NCBI GenBank assembly: GCA_021157745.1
Contig: JAGGWA010000046.1
Span: 1-7,545, forward strand
Reading direction: 5' to 3'
DNA from: Thermoplasmata archaeon
GTDB taxonomy: Archaea; Thermoplasmatota; E2; UBA202; JdFR-43
Length of the DNA stretch: 7,545 nucleotides
Shown here: in pieces, positions 1 through 6,196 of the stretch
How positions within the stretch are numbered: the first letter of the stretch is position 1
Layout of the letters: every line of letters begins with the position of its first letter
Notes under the pieces: model-generated
The model's input: the letters and a program-made list of their open reading frames with translations, nothing else
Databases searched by the model: none
What the model was told of the DNA's origin: nothing
Translations under genes and position numbers: made by a program

Positions 1-1052
1 TAATTCATTCCCAAAAATTTTGCTATCGTTGGATATACTATGGCAGGGGTATATTCATATATTCTGCTGAATTTTCCGTATCCTTTTCCATATATTTTTA
101 CATCAATGTCGTTTTCATAAGCAATTTTTTTGATTTGCTCTTCCAGATATGGCTCAAGCTCTTCAACAATCAACACGTTATCAACTCCTTTTAGAAAATC
201 TGTAATCATTTTCTCAGGCAACGGATTTGTGAAACCAAGCTTTAGTATTCTTGCTTTGCCATTCAAATCATCTATTGCTTCCCTAACATAATTGTATGCT
301 ACGCCCGATGTTATTATTCCAACGTTTCCTTCTCCTTCGATGAAGTTAAATCTGCTCTTCTCCGCCATTTCTTTTGCTTTTTCCATTTTTTTAAGCAATA
401 CAGGATGCAATTTTCTTGCCACCTCTGGCACTGTTACAAAATCGCCACGCTCAAAATTTCCTTTATGGCGAGACCAATCTATTTTTCCAAGCTCTACAAC
501 GCCGCGAGTGTGAGCAACTCTCGTTGTCTCACGCAATATTACAGGAAGGCTAAGCTTTTCGGACAATTCGAAAGCTTCCATTGTCATTTCCTTCGCCTCT
601 GCTGGACTGCTCGGCTCTAACATTGGCAGAGAAGCAAATTTTGCATATTGCCTGTTGTCCTGCTCATTCTGGCTACTATGGCAGCTTGGATCATCGCCAG
701 TGACAATAACGTGTCCTCCCTTGCATCCAACGTAGGCATATGTCATCAAAGCATCGCTTGCAACATTCATACCAACATGCTTCATACTCGTTAAGGCTCG
801 CAAGCCAGATATGGCGGCAGCGGCAGCCATCTCCAGGGCAACTTTTTCATTTACGGAATATTCAAAATAGAATGGTGGCTCCTTTCCAGCCTTTTTCATT
901 TCTCTTGCAATTATGGAAAGCGTGTCTGCTATTTCAGAAGCTGGCGTGCCTGGATATGTTGTGGCGAAATCCAAGCCTGCTTCTATGGCTCCTCTTGCTA
1001 TTGCCTCATTACCCAATAATATTGCCTTTTTATTTTCTTCAAGCAAAATCAT
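1..1052 (-). CDS. iorA: Indolepyruvate:ferredoxin oxidoreductase subunit alpha (IorA), N-terminal 350 residues, cut by window edge
   Basis: The protein oxidatively decarboxylates aryl pyruvates (from Trp, Phe, Tyr) to aryl-acetyl-CoA using thiamine diphosphate, passing electrons to ferredoxin with the beta subunit IorB. The frame is open from the ATG at 1052 to base 1 with no stop. Motifs seen in order: TTYPGTPASEI at residues 31-41; VNEKVALE at 67-74, whose Glu is expected to contact the thiamine ring; KHVGMN at 91-96; GDDPSCHSSQNEQDNR at 119-134; and RETTRVAHTRG at 174-184. These are diagnostic of IorA rather than pyruvate oxidoreductase. Family members run to about 600-650 residues, so the thiamine-diphosphate binding domain and the C-terminal [4Fe-4S] ferredoxin domain lie beyond the window. 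The start overlaps the acdB stop as ATGA (1049-1052), and a strong ribosome site sits inside the end of acdB, so the two are translationally coupled. The beta subunit gene is not visible here. Confidence 0.96.
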   Translation of the reverse strand, partial: MILLEENKKAILLGNEAIARGAIEAGLDFATTYPGTPASEIADTLSIIAREMKKAGKEPPFYFEYSVNEKVALEMAAAAAISGLRALTSMKHVGMNVASDALMTYAYVGCKGGHVIVTGDDPSCHSSQNEQDNRQYAKFASLPMLEPSSPAEAKEMTMEAFELSEKLSLPVILRETTRVAHTRGVVELGKIDWSRHKGNFERGDFVTVPEVARKLHPVLLKKMEKAKEMAEKSRFNFIEGEGNVGIITSGVAYNYVREAIDDLNGKARILKLGFTNPLPEKMITDFLKGVDNVLIVEELEPYLEEQIKKIAYENDIDVKIYGKGYGKFSRIYEYTPAIVYPTIAKFLGMN

Positions 1053-1684
1053 TCAATCACCACCTTTGCATCTATAACTTTTAAACCGTGTTCATAAACA
1101 AAAACAGGATTCAAATCCATTTGATGAACCCTCTCCTTAACAACAAAATCAGATATTTTTAAAATCAAATCCATCATTGCTTCCTTATCTGCTTTCATGT
1201 TTCGAAAACCCTCAAAAATTTTGTATGCTTTCAGCTCCTTTAACATGTTTTCAGCATCTTTTTTTGATATAGGAATTTTTCTGAAAGAAACATCCCTGTA
1301 TAGCTCGGTATATATGCCACCCATTCCAACCATAATGACTCTACCAAAGAATCCATCTTTTATTGAGCCAACTATCATTTCAACGCCATTTTCCTCCATC
1401 TCTTCAATCAAAATTTTCTCGCCCTCGAATTTCCTTCTCATCTCCAAAAAATTCTTTCTTAGTTGCTTCTCGTTGATTATGTTCAAAACGACGCCTCCGA
1501 CATCTGTTTTATGAATTATGCGGGAAGAGCAAACTTTCATTACGAGAGGATAGTTTAGCTTGAGAGACGAAAGCTCATCTTCATTTTCGATGACAACAAA
1601 ATTTGTGGTTGGGATGCCATATGATGCCAACAATTTTTTTGCCTCACCCTCATCCAATGCATGCATTGTTTTGAATGCGTGCAT
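1049..1684 (-). CDS. acdB: ADP-forming acetyl-/acyl-CoA synthetase, beta subunit (ATP-grasp)
   Basis: The beta subunit of ADP-forming acyl-CoA synthetase (ACD) uses acyl-CoA, ADP and phosphate to give the free acid, CoA and ATP, the energy-saving last step of peptide fermentation in archaea. The 211-residue protein is one ATP-grasp domain. HKTDVGGV at residues 58-65 includes the conserved His thought to be transiently phosphorylated in the beta subunit. GMGGIYTELYRDVSFR at 120-135 is the ACD signature loop. MDLNPV at 189-194 and D205 in VIDAK match the metal-binding EINP...D of succinyl-CoA synthetase beta. Length is slightly below the usual 220-240. ATG at 1684 is taken as the start; a second in-frame ATG at 1666 (residue 7) is also possible because neither has a clear ribosome site. 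The gene follows the transporter by 17 bases and overlaps iorA by 4, which points to aryl-acyl-CoA as the likely substrate. No alpha subunit gene is in the window, so it must be encoded elsewhere or downstream of iorA. Confidence 0.93.
   Translation of the reverse strand: MHAFKTMHALDEGEAKKLLASYGIPTTNFVVIENEDELSSLKLNYPLVMKVCSSRIIHKTDVGGVVLNIINEKQLRKNFLEMRRKFEGEKILIEEMEENGVEMIVGSIKDGFFGRVIMVGMGGIYTELYRDVSFRKIPISKKDAENMLKELKAYKIFEGFRNMKADKEAMMDLILKISDFVVKERVHQMDLNPVFVYEHGLKVIDAKVVIE
1057..1065 (-). promoter_or_regulatory. Shine-Dalgarno site for iorA inside acdB
   Basis: The minus strand reads AGGTGGTGA followed by four bases and the iorA ATG. It contains GGTGA, matching the archaeal anti-Shine-Dalgarno complement. 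It lies in the last codons of acdB and supports the ATG at 1052 as the start and coupling of the two genes. Confidence 0.75.
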
Positions 1685-1701
1685 TCTTTTTTAATTTTTG
1701 G

Positions 1702-2736
1702 TCAATCTTTGAAGAGGGTTCCATAATATGCATGCACGAATGTTTTAATAAGAGTATGCGACCATAGAAAGAGTAGAAGCAAAAATAAGCAAAATCCGAT
1801 GTGGTCTATGATGGGGATATTAAACAGCATGGCTATTTTGTGGCTTGCTGCCGAATACGCACCGAGAGGAAATGTAAATGCCCACCATGACATGGCATAA
1901 GGCAGGCTAATCTTTTTAATGTAATGAATTGTAAGCAATATTGCCATCATCACCCACCATATGCCGAAGCCCCAGAAAAGGAGAGCAAATACAAAAAATG
2001 GTTCTCTAATGCTTATGAAGGGAGTTGCCTTTATTAAATTGATGAGAGCAATGCTTCCTGCTCCTATCGGGCCAAGATTTATCCATATTGTTGGTGCCAG
2101 TGTGCTTGGAAGCGGAGTATAAAGAATAAATCTGTACATGCATATCGCCAGCAGGGCAAGATATATGAAAAAGCCTGCTCCCCATCCAAAATAGTTTATC
2201 ACAATTGCAATCTCCTTCATACTTTGAATGAAGAAGCTGCCTGCAATAGGTATTACAATGAGGCCCACAGGCGGTATGAACCATGCCGGATTAATATGGC
2301 TGATTTTTACATGGCTTCCAGTGAATACAATATATGGAGTCAAAATGCTGAATAAAATCGTTAAGAGAGAGCCAAGTATCCAGAATAATTTTGCAAGAAA
2401 AATATCATGTCCTATTACAAGGAGATTGGCGGATATAACAAGCATTGCTATGGCTATCGTTGCATAGAAATTAGACAGTATTGGATGCTTTAAATTTGCT
2501 ATTGCATCCTCTCTGAAGAAAATCCATCTTAGAACCCATGGAATAATCAAAGAAAAGAATAAAATCATGTTGAAATAGAATATAAAGATGGAAATATCCT
2601 TCAAAATGGCTATGTATTTTGAATAGAAATTGCATGTTAATGCAACTATGCCCGTTCCCATAACACTTGCAAACCACGCTGGCGTGAAATTTTTCACAAT
2701 CTTGCATTTGCAATCGATGTCTTTAAGGAATTTCAT
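1702..2736 (-). CDS. TDT-family (TehA/Mae1/SLAC1-like) organic-anion transporter
   Basis: This is a 344-residue integral membrane protein of the tellurite-resistance/dicarboxylate transporter family, whose members include TehA, the malate carrier Mae1, the sulfite exporter Ssu1 and the plant anion channel SLAC1. It is about ten hydrophobic helices with a short Cys-containing N-terminus (C9, C11). Family signatures seen: FTPAWFASVMGTGI at 17-30, HINPAWFIPPVGLIVIPIAG at 147-166, APTIWINLGPIGAGS at 214-228 and WWAFTFPLGAYSAAS at 284-298. The substrate cannot be read from sequence, as the family carries malate, sulfite and other small anions. Its place 17 bases before acdB and iorA suggests, by inference, export of acetate or aryl acids made by that pair. 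The start has a good ribosome site (GGTGAG at 2740-2745) and a TATA-like box further upstream, so this is probably the first gene of the TDT-acdB-iorA unit. Confidence 0.88.
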   Translation of the reverse strand: MKFLKDIDCKCKIVKNFTPAWFASVMGTGIVALTCNFYSKYIAILKDISIFIFYFNMILFFSLIIPWVLRWIFFREDAIANLKHPILSNFYATIAIAMLVISANLLVIGHDIFLAKLFWILGSLLTILFSILTPYIVFTGSHVKISHINPAWFIPPVGLIVIPIAGSFFIQSMKEIAIVINYFGWGAGFFIYLALLAICMYRFILYTPLPSTLAPTIWINLGPIGAGSIALINLIKATPFISIREPFFVFALLFWGFGIWWVMMAILLTIHYIKKISLPYAMSWWAFTFPLGAYSAASHKIAMLFNIPIIDHIGFCLFLLLLFLWSHTLIKTFVHAYYGTLFKD

Positions 2737-2772
2737 TTTCTCACCATTTCAACTTTTTTTGAAATACTTTGG

Positions 2773-2782
2773 AATATATAAA
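2773..2782 (-). promoter_or_regulatory. TATA-like box for TDT-acdB-iorA unit
   Basis: The minus strand reads TTTATATATT about 40 bases before the transporter ATG. The usual archaeal spacing of about 26 bases would start transcription near 2752, leaving a 16-base leader that holds the GGTGAG ribosome site. It lies in the 73-base gap after the C11 gene, the largest gap between minus-strand genes here. Confidence 0.55.
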
Positions 2783-2809
2783 AATTTAGGCTCTATATTC
2801 ATTTAAACT

Positions 2810-4051
2810 TTAGGAACCATATCTAAGAACCGTCTTTAAAAATTCGTCCCAGTTCGTATCGGAAGCAAATTTCAGCTCTTCATATGGGTACGGTATTTTT
2901 CCATACAATATGAATTGATTGTACAATCTTGCTTCCTTTGGGAAATATATGCTCAATCCATGGGAATTGCTTCCTTCAATTTTATTTTCTTCTATAACAG
3001 CTTCTTCTATTTCATTCATTATTGAACGGCATTCATTTTTGATATTTTCATCCCTCGTATAATTTTCAAGCTTTGAAACGAAATCGTATAAATCAACATT
3101 GCAATCATAGGCATATATTTCCAGCGAGAGGTAATCATATATTGGATAAAATATTTTGTACTTTGGACTCCATTTTCCATACTCATTTGCTTTCATTCTT
3201 GCCTTTTTCCACTCGCTTTCATTCATCATGAGTTTTGATAGCTTATCAATGCTCTCCACAATTGGCTTGATTCTGCTTAGGTTAACTGCAAAAAGGGCTG
3301 TATCGATGGTGACAATATTCAATTTTTTAAATGGTAGTCTATCGAAAAATTTGGCAATTGGGTTATATGTTGGATGATAAATTTTTGGTTGATAGCTTCT
3401 TGCTATTGCTTTTGCAAAATCTTCTCCATTTTCTATGTTCTTTAAAGCTTCGATACTTGGCCATATATCCAAAAAAGCGTTATCGCTTTCCATTGCCACC
3501 ATATAGTCAGCATAGCAAGAAATTTCATATGCAACCTCTATCATTCCCTGCAAGCAGGCTACGAGGCTGACAACTTCTATCTTGCTTACATTTTTTAATA
3601 CCCTTGCCAGAGATGGTATCGAAATCAAAGGGAAATTTATATATCCGTTTCTGTAATCTGGGCAGATTCCCTGCCATCCCGGTCCAACGGATATGATGAG
3701 CAGAGCATAATGTTCCGCTGGATAATTTGATATGGCAAACTTACAGAATTTTTCAAGTGTTTTTGCATCTCCTGTGTTCGATTCATTTTCCCATGAAAGT
3801 CTTACAAGCTTATCGGAAATCTGATATAAGCGAGTATCGCTATTTTCATATCCATCTATTAATGCAATTATGTTAATCTCCTTGCTTCCTACTTTTGTTA
3901 AATTATTCAAATACTGTTTCGCATGCTCGTACATTTTATTGTCTGTAGCCATGTAAAACATTAAAGTCCATTTCTTTTGAGAAGGGCTTTCGTATCCATG
4001 AGCTGAGGAAAGAACAAAAAGAATGGCAACAATCAATGCCAGTGACTTCAT
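2810..4051 (-). CDS. Secreted clostripain-family (C11) protein, catalytic His replaced: probable pseudopeptidase
   Basis: This is a 413-residue protein of the clostripain (C11, clan CD) fold. Residues 1-19 form a Sec signal peptide (MKS, a hydrophobic core, then SSAHG), so it is exported; no later membrane segment or anchor is seen. Family landmarks: KKWTLMFYMATDNKM at 26-40, NIIALIDGY at 60-68, EHYALLIISVGPGW at 113-126, ACLQGMIEVAYE at 165-176 with the nucleophile Cys166, YADYMVAMES at 180-189, and the C-terminal HGLSIYFPKE at 364-373. In active members the first active-site loop reads DHGxGW and the second DACLMG. Here the loops read S121-V122-G-P-G-W and V164-A-C-L-Q-G, so the catalytic His is Val and the Asp before Cys, part of the S1 pocket in characterised homologues, is also Val. 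His114 is eight residues too early to substitute. The fold is intact with no frameshift, so the gene looks maintained rather than decayed. It follows arsR by 22 bases with a strong ribosome site, so it probably shares that operon. Function as a binding or scaffolding protein is inference. Confidence 0.85.
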   Translation of the reverse strand: MKSLALIVAILFVLSSAHGYESPSQKKWTLMFYMATDNKMYEHAKQYLNNLTKVGSKEINIIALIDGYENSDTRLYQISDKLVRLSWENESNTGDAKTLEKFCKFAISNYPAEHYALLIISVGPGWQGICPDYRNGYINFPLISIPSLARVLKNVSKIEVVSLVACLQGMIEVAYEISCYADYMVAMESDNAFLDIWPSIEALKNIENGEDFAKAIARSYQPKIYHPTYNPIAKFFDRLPFKKLNIVTIDTALFAVNLSRIKPIVESIDKLSKLMMNESEWKKARMKANEYGKWSPKYKIFYPIYDYLSLEIYAYDCNVDLYDFVSKLENYTRDENIKNECRSIMNEIEEAVIEENKIEGSNSHGLSIYFPKEARLYNQFILYGKIPYPYEELKFASDTNWDEFLKTVLRYGS

Positions 4052-4055
4052 CTAT

Positions 4056-4062
4056 CCTCACC
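4056..4062 (-). promoter_or_regulatory. Shine-Dalgarno site for the C11 gene
   Basis: The minus strand reads GGTGAGG, then four bases, then ATG at 4051. It fills the 22-base gap after arsR and fixes the start that gives a clean signal peptide. Confidence 0.7.
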
Positions 4063-4073
4063 TTTATTTCCTC

Positions 4074-4421
4074 TTAAATTTTTTCAAAATCTTTTATTAT
4101 TCTTTTTCCAAGAGACGTCAGAGAATAAATGATGAAGTTTCCAATTTTGCTTGCTTTTATCAAACCAGCTTCTTTTAATTTTGATATATGATAAGAGCAT
4201 TTTGAATAGGAGCAGCCCATTAAATCGACGAGCATGCACACACACATTTTTTGTTTTGAAAGAGCATATAGGATACGGAGCCGTCTCTTGTTAGCAATCG
4301 CTTTTATTGCTTCCTCTGCCCTTTTCATGTCTTTTTTGAGCACATCCTTCTTTATCCTTTCCCATCCCCCTTTCTTCTCCATTTCTTTTTTTATCTCTTC
4401 AGGAAAATCGATGCCAATCAT
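4074..4421 (-). CDS. ArsR/SmtB-family winged-helix regulator, cysteine-rich
   Basis: The protein is a 115-residue DNA-binding repressor of the ArsR family, normally dimeric and released from DNA by a metal, metalloid or thiol signal. The N-terminal 35 residues are charged and helical. The winged helix follows: AIANKRRLRILYALS at 41-55, then MCVCMLVDLMG at 59-69, equivalent to the ELCVCDL metal-binding helix of ArsR, then the recognition helix SYSKCSYHISKLKEAGLI at 71-88 and a beta wing (GNFIIYSLT, 94-102). Cys60 and Cys62 match the ArsR CxC ligands; Cys70 and Cys75 are additional and lie beside the recognition helix. The start chosen is the ATG at 4421, which overlaps the hydrolase stop as ATGA and has GGGAG five bases upstream. 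An ATG at 4439 would add six residues but has no ribosome site. It sits between a hydrolase and a secreted C11 protein, not next to an arsenic efflux gene, so its signal is unknown; self-regulation of this operon is the simplest guess. Confidence 0.88.
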   Translation of the reverse strand: MIGIDFPEEIKKEMEKKGGWERIKKDVLKKDMKRAEEAIKAIANKRRLRILYALSKQKMCVCMLVDLMGCSYSKCSYHISKLKEAGLIKASKIGNFIIYSLTSLGKRIIKDFEKI

Positions 4422-5461
4422 GCTCTCTCCCTGAGCCATTCATATATTACAGGATAAACCTCTTCTCTCGCCTTCACACCGAGATTTAAATCAAGATGGC
4501 CATAATCAGCGCTGTATCCATTTTCCTTCGAAAACTCATGATATGCTATATCCTTGCTTCCAACATGCGACAATGCATATTTCACATCCTCAGGGGGCGC
4601 AGTTAGGTCGCCGCCGCCCGCAATGGCAAGGAGCGGAGCTTTGAAAAGATGCAGGTTTTCTTTGTAGCTATATATAGATGGTTTAAGAAAAGGGAATCTC
4701 GCTGCCAGGTCATAAAGCCAGGGGTAGCGGGGATATTCCATGAAGTCGTGGTGGCGGTAAAACATGCCAAATTGTTCTAAGACGAGAGAGGATATTGTAT
4801 TATTCAGCCCTTTTTCTATATATTCATTCAATATGCTTTCCTTTATGTTCGATTCCTGGGCAATCCTCTTTTTCAGTTCATTGATTAAACCAATTTCTTT
4901 CAACATTCTGACTATGTTTATTGGGGCTGCAAATCTTCGAGGCGAGATGGCAGCAAGTATACGCTTCCATAATTGCTCTTTTTCAAAAGAAACTGGAGAG
5001 GCTATCGTGACCACGCCATCTAAATCGCTGTGCTTTTCTTCGTAGCCATAGGCAATCATTCCTCCCATACTCTTTCCAATCCAGAAAATTTTTCCACGAC
5101 TCATCTTTTTAATGAATGAAATTATTGCAGGCATATCCTTGTTTATATAATCATCGATGCACCATCTGTATTTCAATGGATTTCTTTTTGGATCATAAAT
5201 TTTACATTTCTTCCATGAATTTCTCCCTCTAAGCTCAACAACCCATACATCAAACTTTATTTTATTCTGCTTGTATAAAAAGGCGGCGAGACTATATTTT
5301 TCCCACTTTTTTGTTCCTTCATTTCCAAAATCAACACTGTTTTTATTGGCTGCCAGACCATGACAGAGTATGACGCTTGCTGCAGAGCGGCGAGGCTTAT
5401 ATCTTTTTAAAGGCAATTCCCAACCATCTGAAGTCTTTACACAATAAAATTTTTTATTCAT
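4418..5461 (-). CDS. Alpha/beta hydrolase (lipase/esterase-like), triad intact
   Basis: This is a 347-residue alpha/beta-hydrolase with a complete apparent active site. CHGLAANKNSVDF at 33-45 is the HG oxyanion-hole loop. WIGKSMGGMIAYGY at 127-140 is the nucleophile elbow with Ser131. AGGGDLTAPPEDV at 281-293 supplies Asp285. YGHLDLNLG at 320-328 supplies His322. FDVWVVELRGRNSW at 70-83 and the closing YGHLDLNLG...EEVYPVIYEWL pattern resemble the lipase/poly-hydroxyalkanoate-synthase-like branch that acts on acyl esters. Residues about 157-270 form a long cap inserted before the Asp strand, which would shape a lipophilic pocket. There is no signal peptide, so it acts in the cytoplasm. The substrate is not predictable. 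It begins 28 bases after the zinc-finger gene, with a TATA-like box in that gap, and overlaps the arsR-type gene by 4 bases, so it probably heads an operon with that gene and the C11 gene. No ribosome site is evident; the mRNA may be leaderless. Confidence 0.88.
   Translation of the reverse strand: MNKKFYCVKTSDGWELPLKRYKPRRSAASVILCHGLAANKNSVDFGNEGTKKWEKYSLAAFLYKQNKIKFDVWVVELRGRNSWKKCKIYDPKRNPLKYRWCIDDYINKDMPAIISFIKKMSRGKIFWIGKSMGGMIAYGYEEKHSDLDGVVTIASPVSFEKEQLWKRILAAISPRRFAAPINIVRMLKEIGLINELKKRIAQESNIKESILNEYIEKGLNNTISSLVLEQFGMFYRHHDFMEYPRYPWLYDLAARFPFLKPSIYSYKENLHLFKAPLLAIAGGGDLTAPPEDVKYALSHVGSKDIAYHEFSKENGYSADYGHLDLNLGVKAREEVYPVIYEWLRERA
4427..4431 (-). promoter_or_regulatory. Shine-Dalgarno site deciding the arsR-type start
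   Basis: GGGAG on the minus strand, inside the last codons of the hydrolase gene, is five bases before ATG 4421. No comparable site precedes the ATG at 4439, which favours the shorter 115-residue form. Confidence 0.6.
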
Positions 5462-5475
5462 AAGAAAAAATGGTT

Positions 5476-5496
5476 GAAATATTTAAAAATCATTTC
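5476..5496 (-). promoter_or_regulatory. TATA-like box with overlapping imperfect dyad before the hydrolase-arsR-C11 unit
   Basis: The minus strand reads TTTTTAAATATT at 5478-5489, centred about 23 bases before the hydrolase ATG, which fits leaderless transcription. The box is enclosed by an imperfect inverted repeat with arms GAAAT and ATTTC separated by 11 bases (5476-5496). A repressor bound there would block TBP, so it is a candidate operator for the ArsR-type regulator encoded in the same unit. The sequence is AT-rich, so the dyad could be chance. The site reaches into the last codons of the zinc-finger gene. Confidence 0.4.
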
Positions 5497-5654
5497 ATCA
5501 TCTTTTTCTTCCATTCCTTGTATTGTGATTCTGGCACACACAGCTTGCATAATCCAAGCATGACCCAGAAATCATCAGCACAAACTTTTCTCCCGCATCT
5601 GATACATTCATATTTTGCCTTTCTTACACCACATATCTCACACATTTCATCCAT
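5490..5654 (-). CDS. 54-residue zinc-finger protein, HIT/B-box-like cysteine pattern
   Basis: This is a small cytoplasmic protein of 54 residues beginning MDEMCEICG and ending KKKMMK. Seven Cys are spaced C5-x2-C8-x8-C17-x2-C20-x4-C25-x10-C36-x2-C39, with Asp27-Asp28 after C25. This resembles the cross-braced two-zinc layout of HIT or B-box fingers (CxxC, CxxC, CxxC, then a final pair), with Asp28 where a Cys would be the sixth ligand. The lysine-rich tail (residues 46-54) could contact nucleic acid or membrane. The ATG lies two bases after the carS stop, so it is probably translated by coupling with carS; no strong ribosome site is seen. The dense, regular Cys pairs in one open frame, flush between two genes, make it a convincing real gene despite its length. 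Function is unknown; protein-protein or nucleic-acid binding is the general expectation for such fingers. Confidence 0.85.
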   Translation of the reverse strand: MDEMCEICGVRKAKYECIRCGRKVCADDFWVMLGLCKLCVPESQYKEWKKKMMK

Positions 5655-5656
5655 AT

Positions 5657-6196
5657 TTACCACGGAACTTCCTTATACTTAAACAGGTAAGCCAATATAT
5701 TTGTTGCTAAATGTAAAAATGGTGTGAATATGAGAAGAAATAAAATATGCCATATTGTGAAATGCGTTGTAAACCAATTTTCATTCATGTATGGCTGGAG
5801 AGCATAGCTTACAGCATAACATAAAAGAAAGGCCCCAACCAAAAAATCAAGCTGGTCAGCTATGATCCATTTCTCCCCCCTTTCTTTTCCAATCCTCCTT
5901 TTTATAAAGCTTTTGAATAGGTCGCCGAGCAGCGCACCAAATGAAAGCGATGCTATTATAACAATGCCATATTTCCCATCAAAGGCAATAAATTCATTCA
6001 TTATAATGCCAGCAATCACGCCAGCTAAGCCGCCGCCAATGAAACCACGCCATGTTTTGCCCTTTCCAAAAATTGGTTTTCCACGCCATTTTTTATTGAA
6101 GTCTATCGGTGTTCCTCCGCCAAGCAGGACTGCAGAGCCGTTCGCTATATATGCAGGCAGAATCCACCATATCGATTGCCATATTATCTCAAACAT
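5657..6196 (-). CDS. carS: CDP-archaeol synthase (CarS)
   Basis: CarS transfers CMP from CTP to 2,3-di-O-geranylgeranylglyceryl phosphate, giving CDP-archaeol, the activated precursor of archaeal polar lipids. It is an integral membrane enzyme (formerly DUF46), distantly related to bacterial CdsA. The 179-residue length is normal. Hallmarks seen: YIANGSAVLLGGGTPIDFNK at 16-35, then KWRGKPIFGKGKTWRGFIGG at 36-55, SFGALLGDLFKSFIKRRIG at 85-103 with the conserved Asp92 and basic stretch, and IADQLDFLVGAFL at 112-124, containing the DQxD motif. Hydrophobic segments at about 3-26, 51-70, 77-97, 117-132 and 148-171 agree with five membrane passes. The ATG at 6196 is preceded by GGTGAGGG with four bases of spacing. 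The gene overlaps the end of the DUF1614-RDD gene by 13 bases and is followed after two bases by the zinc-finger gene, so all three are probably co-transcribed. Confidence 0.97.
   Translation of the reverse strand: MFEIIWQSIWWILPAYIANGSAVLLGGGTPIDFNKKWRGKPIFGKGKTWRGFIGGGLAGVIAGIIMNEFIAFDGKYGIVIIASLSFGALLGDLFKSFIKRRIGKERGEKWIIADQLDFLVGAFLLCYAVSYALQPYMNENWFTTHFTIWHILFLLIFTPFLHLATNILAYLFKYKEVPW

Noticed and set aside
740..1084. Plus-strand open frame of 114 residues opposite iorA
   Set aside because: It lies antisense to a continuous iorA frame with diagnostic motifs, and its translation has no recognisable domain.
2006..2713. Minus-strand short frames within the TDT transporter gene in another phase
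   Set aside because: They overlap the TDT frame, which has full family signatures and correct start signals; the alternative translations show no domain.
4422..4439. Longer start for the ArsR-type gene at ATG 4439
   Set aside because: No ribosome site precedes it, and the ATG at 4421 has both GGGAG at good spacing and the ATGA overlap with the hydrolase stop.
5463..5471. T6 tract on the minus strand as a terminator of the carS-zinc-finger unit
   Set aside because: It lies in the hydrolase promoter/leader, in generally AT-rich DNA, so a terminator cannot be told from background.
5470..5682. Plus-strand frame of 70 residues opposite the zinc-finger gene
   Set aside because: The minus-strand frame has seven regularly spaced Cys and fits flush between genes; the plus frame has no pattern or start signals.
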